A stretch of 6,040 bases of DNA, taken from SAT2750 sp964476375 (GTDB lineage: Bacteria > Planctomycetota > Planctomycetia > Pirellulales > Pirellulaceae). Shown here piece by piece: positions 4,856-6,040 of the stretch (position 1 is its first letter; each line of letters starts with the position of its first letter). The notes under the pieces were generated by a model. The model ran no database searches. It worked only from the letters and a program-made list of their open reading frames with translations, and was not told the origin of the DNA. The position numbers and the translations under genes are program-made. The stretch covers positions 1 through 6,040 of the forward strand of contig CAYYZW010000032.1 of assembly GCA_964476375.1 (NCBI GenBank), written 5' to 3'.

Positions 4856-6040
4856 GTGCCGCCACACAATGACCAGGCTGACTGCAAGGTGAGTCTCCCG
4901 ATGCGACTGAAAACGGTCATCCGCATCCTTTTGCAACTGCGCCGACCCGATTTCCAGGCCGCCGGGCACTTCATGCAGCTCCAGTGGGGCGACCTCTGGG
5001 GTCCCCTTCGCTGGGTGAACTTCTTCTGCTGGGCCACCAGGCAACTGCTGGTCGAGATCCCCCGGGCAGCAGCCGACCTGCAGGTCCCCCCCCGCGTTTC
5101 ACGGACGCCGATGTGGCTCGTGGACCAGAACCGCTGGGCCAACCATCCATGGCAGCTCGACCCCGGGGCCGGGTTGCCTGAAAAAGTGGACACGCTCGTG
5201 ATCGGCGCCGGGTTCAGCGGTGCCGCCTGTGCCTTTCACTGGGCCCGGCGAAATTCAACCGACCGTTCCCTGGCAATCCTTGAGATGGAGGACCCGGCCA
5301 GTGGTGCATCCGGCCGCAACGAGGGCCTGGTCGTGATGGGGCGTTACTTCAAAATGGTCCACGACACGGTTCTTCGCCAGCTTCCCACCAGCCGTCCCGA
5401 TCTCGATGCCGACCAGCAGCGTCAACTTGCCTGGCAGTTTGCCCGGCAGTACTGCCAGGCGGCTTACCATAACGCGGACTTAATTGCCCAGACCATCACA
5501 GCCCACCAGTTCGACTGTGACTACGTGCGGGCAGGCTGGGTGCAGGCCCGCACCACCGCCGAACAGGCGGCGCTCGAGACCTCGGTCCAGATGGCCGAGC
5601 AATCCGGTTTCCGGGACTGGACCCGGATCCACCCGACCGATGCTATTTCGCTTAGCGGGATGCAACTGGACCAGCCTGCCGGTTTTTCTCGCCAGACCGC
5701 ATCCTGGCACCCGGCCAAGTGGGTCTGGTCATTACTGGACGTGGCCCTCGAGTCAGACCAGGTTCATCTTTTCACCCGGACAAGGGTCCAGTCGGTGACA
5801 GGCACCAGCCCACCGTACCGCATCCACACGTCGCGGGGAACCATCCTGGCAGACCATGTTCTTTATGCCACCGAGTCCTACACCCCCTCGCTGGCCCCGA
5901 TTTTCCACGACCTGATCCTGCCGATCCAGGAACAGGCGGCCTCCGGCACCGGGGGCCCCCACACAATGAAGCCTCATATCGGCATCAGTGGGTCCTGGTA
6001 TTTCGCCGGACGCTACGGACCCCGTGTCCTGTTCGGCTCG
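4856..6040 (+). CDS. FAD-dependent oxidoreductase, DAO family, with long N-terminal extension (3' partial)
   Basis: The frame is open from 4856 to the window edge, 395 codons, with the C-terminus missing. Counting from the GTG start, VDTLVIGAGFSGAACAF at 111-127 is a dinucleotide-binding Rossmann motif (GAGFSG at 117-122). Glu143 in LAILEME is the expected ribose-binding acidic residue. SGASGRNEG at 149-157 matches the A(S/T)GRNGG flavin-site motif of DadA/PuuB-like amine and amino-acid oxidases. TLVIGAG therefore places it in the DAO family (PF01266), which oxidises C-N bonds of amines or amino acids; the substrate is unknown. The Rossmann fold usually starts within the first 10-40 residues; here about 110 precede it (95 from the alternative ATG at 4901), including the Trp/Arg-rich stretch LQWGDLWGPLRWVNFFCW. 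No signal peptide is evident, so it is probably cytoplasmic. The frame is closed upstream by a TGA at 4793. It is divergent from the DUF1501-sulfatase pair. Confidence 0.88.
   Translation, partial: MPPHNDQADCKVSLPMRLKTVIRILLQLRRPDFQAAGHFMQLQWGDLWGPLRWVNFFCWATRQLLVEIPRAAADLQVPPRVSRTPMWLVDQNRWANHPWQLDPGAGLPEKVDTLVIGAGFSGAACAFHWARRNSTDRSLAILEMEDPASGASGRNEGLVVMGRYFKMVHDTVLRQLPTSRPDLDADQQRQLAWQFARQYCQAAYHNADLIAQTITAHQFDCDYVRAGWVQARTTAEQAALETSVQMAEQSGFRDWTRIHPTDAISLSGMQLDQPAGFSRQTASWHPAKWVWSLLDVALESDQVHLFTRTRVQSVTGTSPPYRIHTSRGTILADHVLYATESYTPSLAPIFHDLILPIQEQAASGTGGPHTMKPHIGISGSWYFAGRYGPRVLFGS

Noticed and set aside
4638..4865. N-terminal extension of the DUF1501 frame up to 4865
   Set aside because: The extra 76 codons have no family similarity, would bury the Tat signal about 95 residues deep, and cover the divergent promoter region; the ATG at 4637 has a proper ribosome-binding site.

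Overview
The window looks like a chromosomal stretch from a planctomycete, probably of the Pirellulales/Rhodopirellula-like kind. The main grounds are an RR-rich N-terminus ending in LEPLEERRLLAAD (the LEPR-XLL-type N-terminal motif of large planctomycete surface proteins), a Tat-exported DUF1501 protein, and a secreted S1 sulfatase. The last two are families greatly expanded in this phylum. Base composition is GC-rich and the coding regions favour G/C at third positions. No RNA gene, mobile element, integron or CRISPR array is visible.

Layout, left to right. (1) 1-138, minus: only the first 46 codons of a large exported protein; the rest lies outside the window. (2) 139-438: a 300-base non-coding gap between divergent genes, holding weak candidate promoters for both sides. 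(3) 439-1875, plus: a 478-residue membrane protein that joins a DUF805-like N-terminus, a further set of membrane helices and a C-terminal SRPBCC (polyketide cyclase/lipid transport) domain. (4) 1872-3314, minus: a Sec-secreted cysteine-type sulfatase whose stop codon overlaps the stop of the previous gene in the palindrome CTAG. (5) 3366-4637, minus: a Tat-exported DUF1501 protein, 51 bases upstream of the sulfatase and probably co-transcribed with it. (6) 4638-4855: a 218-base divergent intergenic region with a good sigma70-like promoter and several dyads. (7) 4856-6040, plus: an FAD-dependent oxidoreductase of the DAO family with a long N-terminal extension, cut by the right edge.

How the genes may work together: DUF1501 and the sulfatase form an export-directed pair, plausibly for handling sulfated polysaccharide, although DUF1501 itself has no firmly established biochemical role. 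The oxidoreductase is divergent from that pair and shares the regulatory region, so co-regulation is possible but unproven. The DUF805-SRPBCC protein faces the sulfatase tail to tail and is probably an independent unit.

I see no clear undescribed system. The parts most worth a second look are the dyad-rich divergent region, the hairpin that buries the sulfatase start codon, the domain fusion in the membrane protein and the extension on the oxidoreductase.
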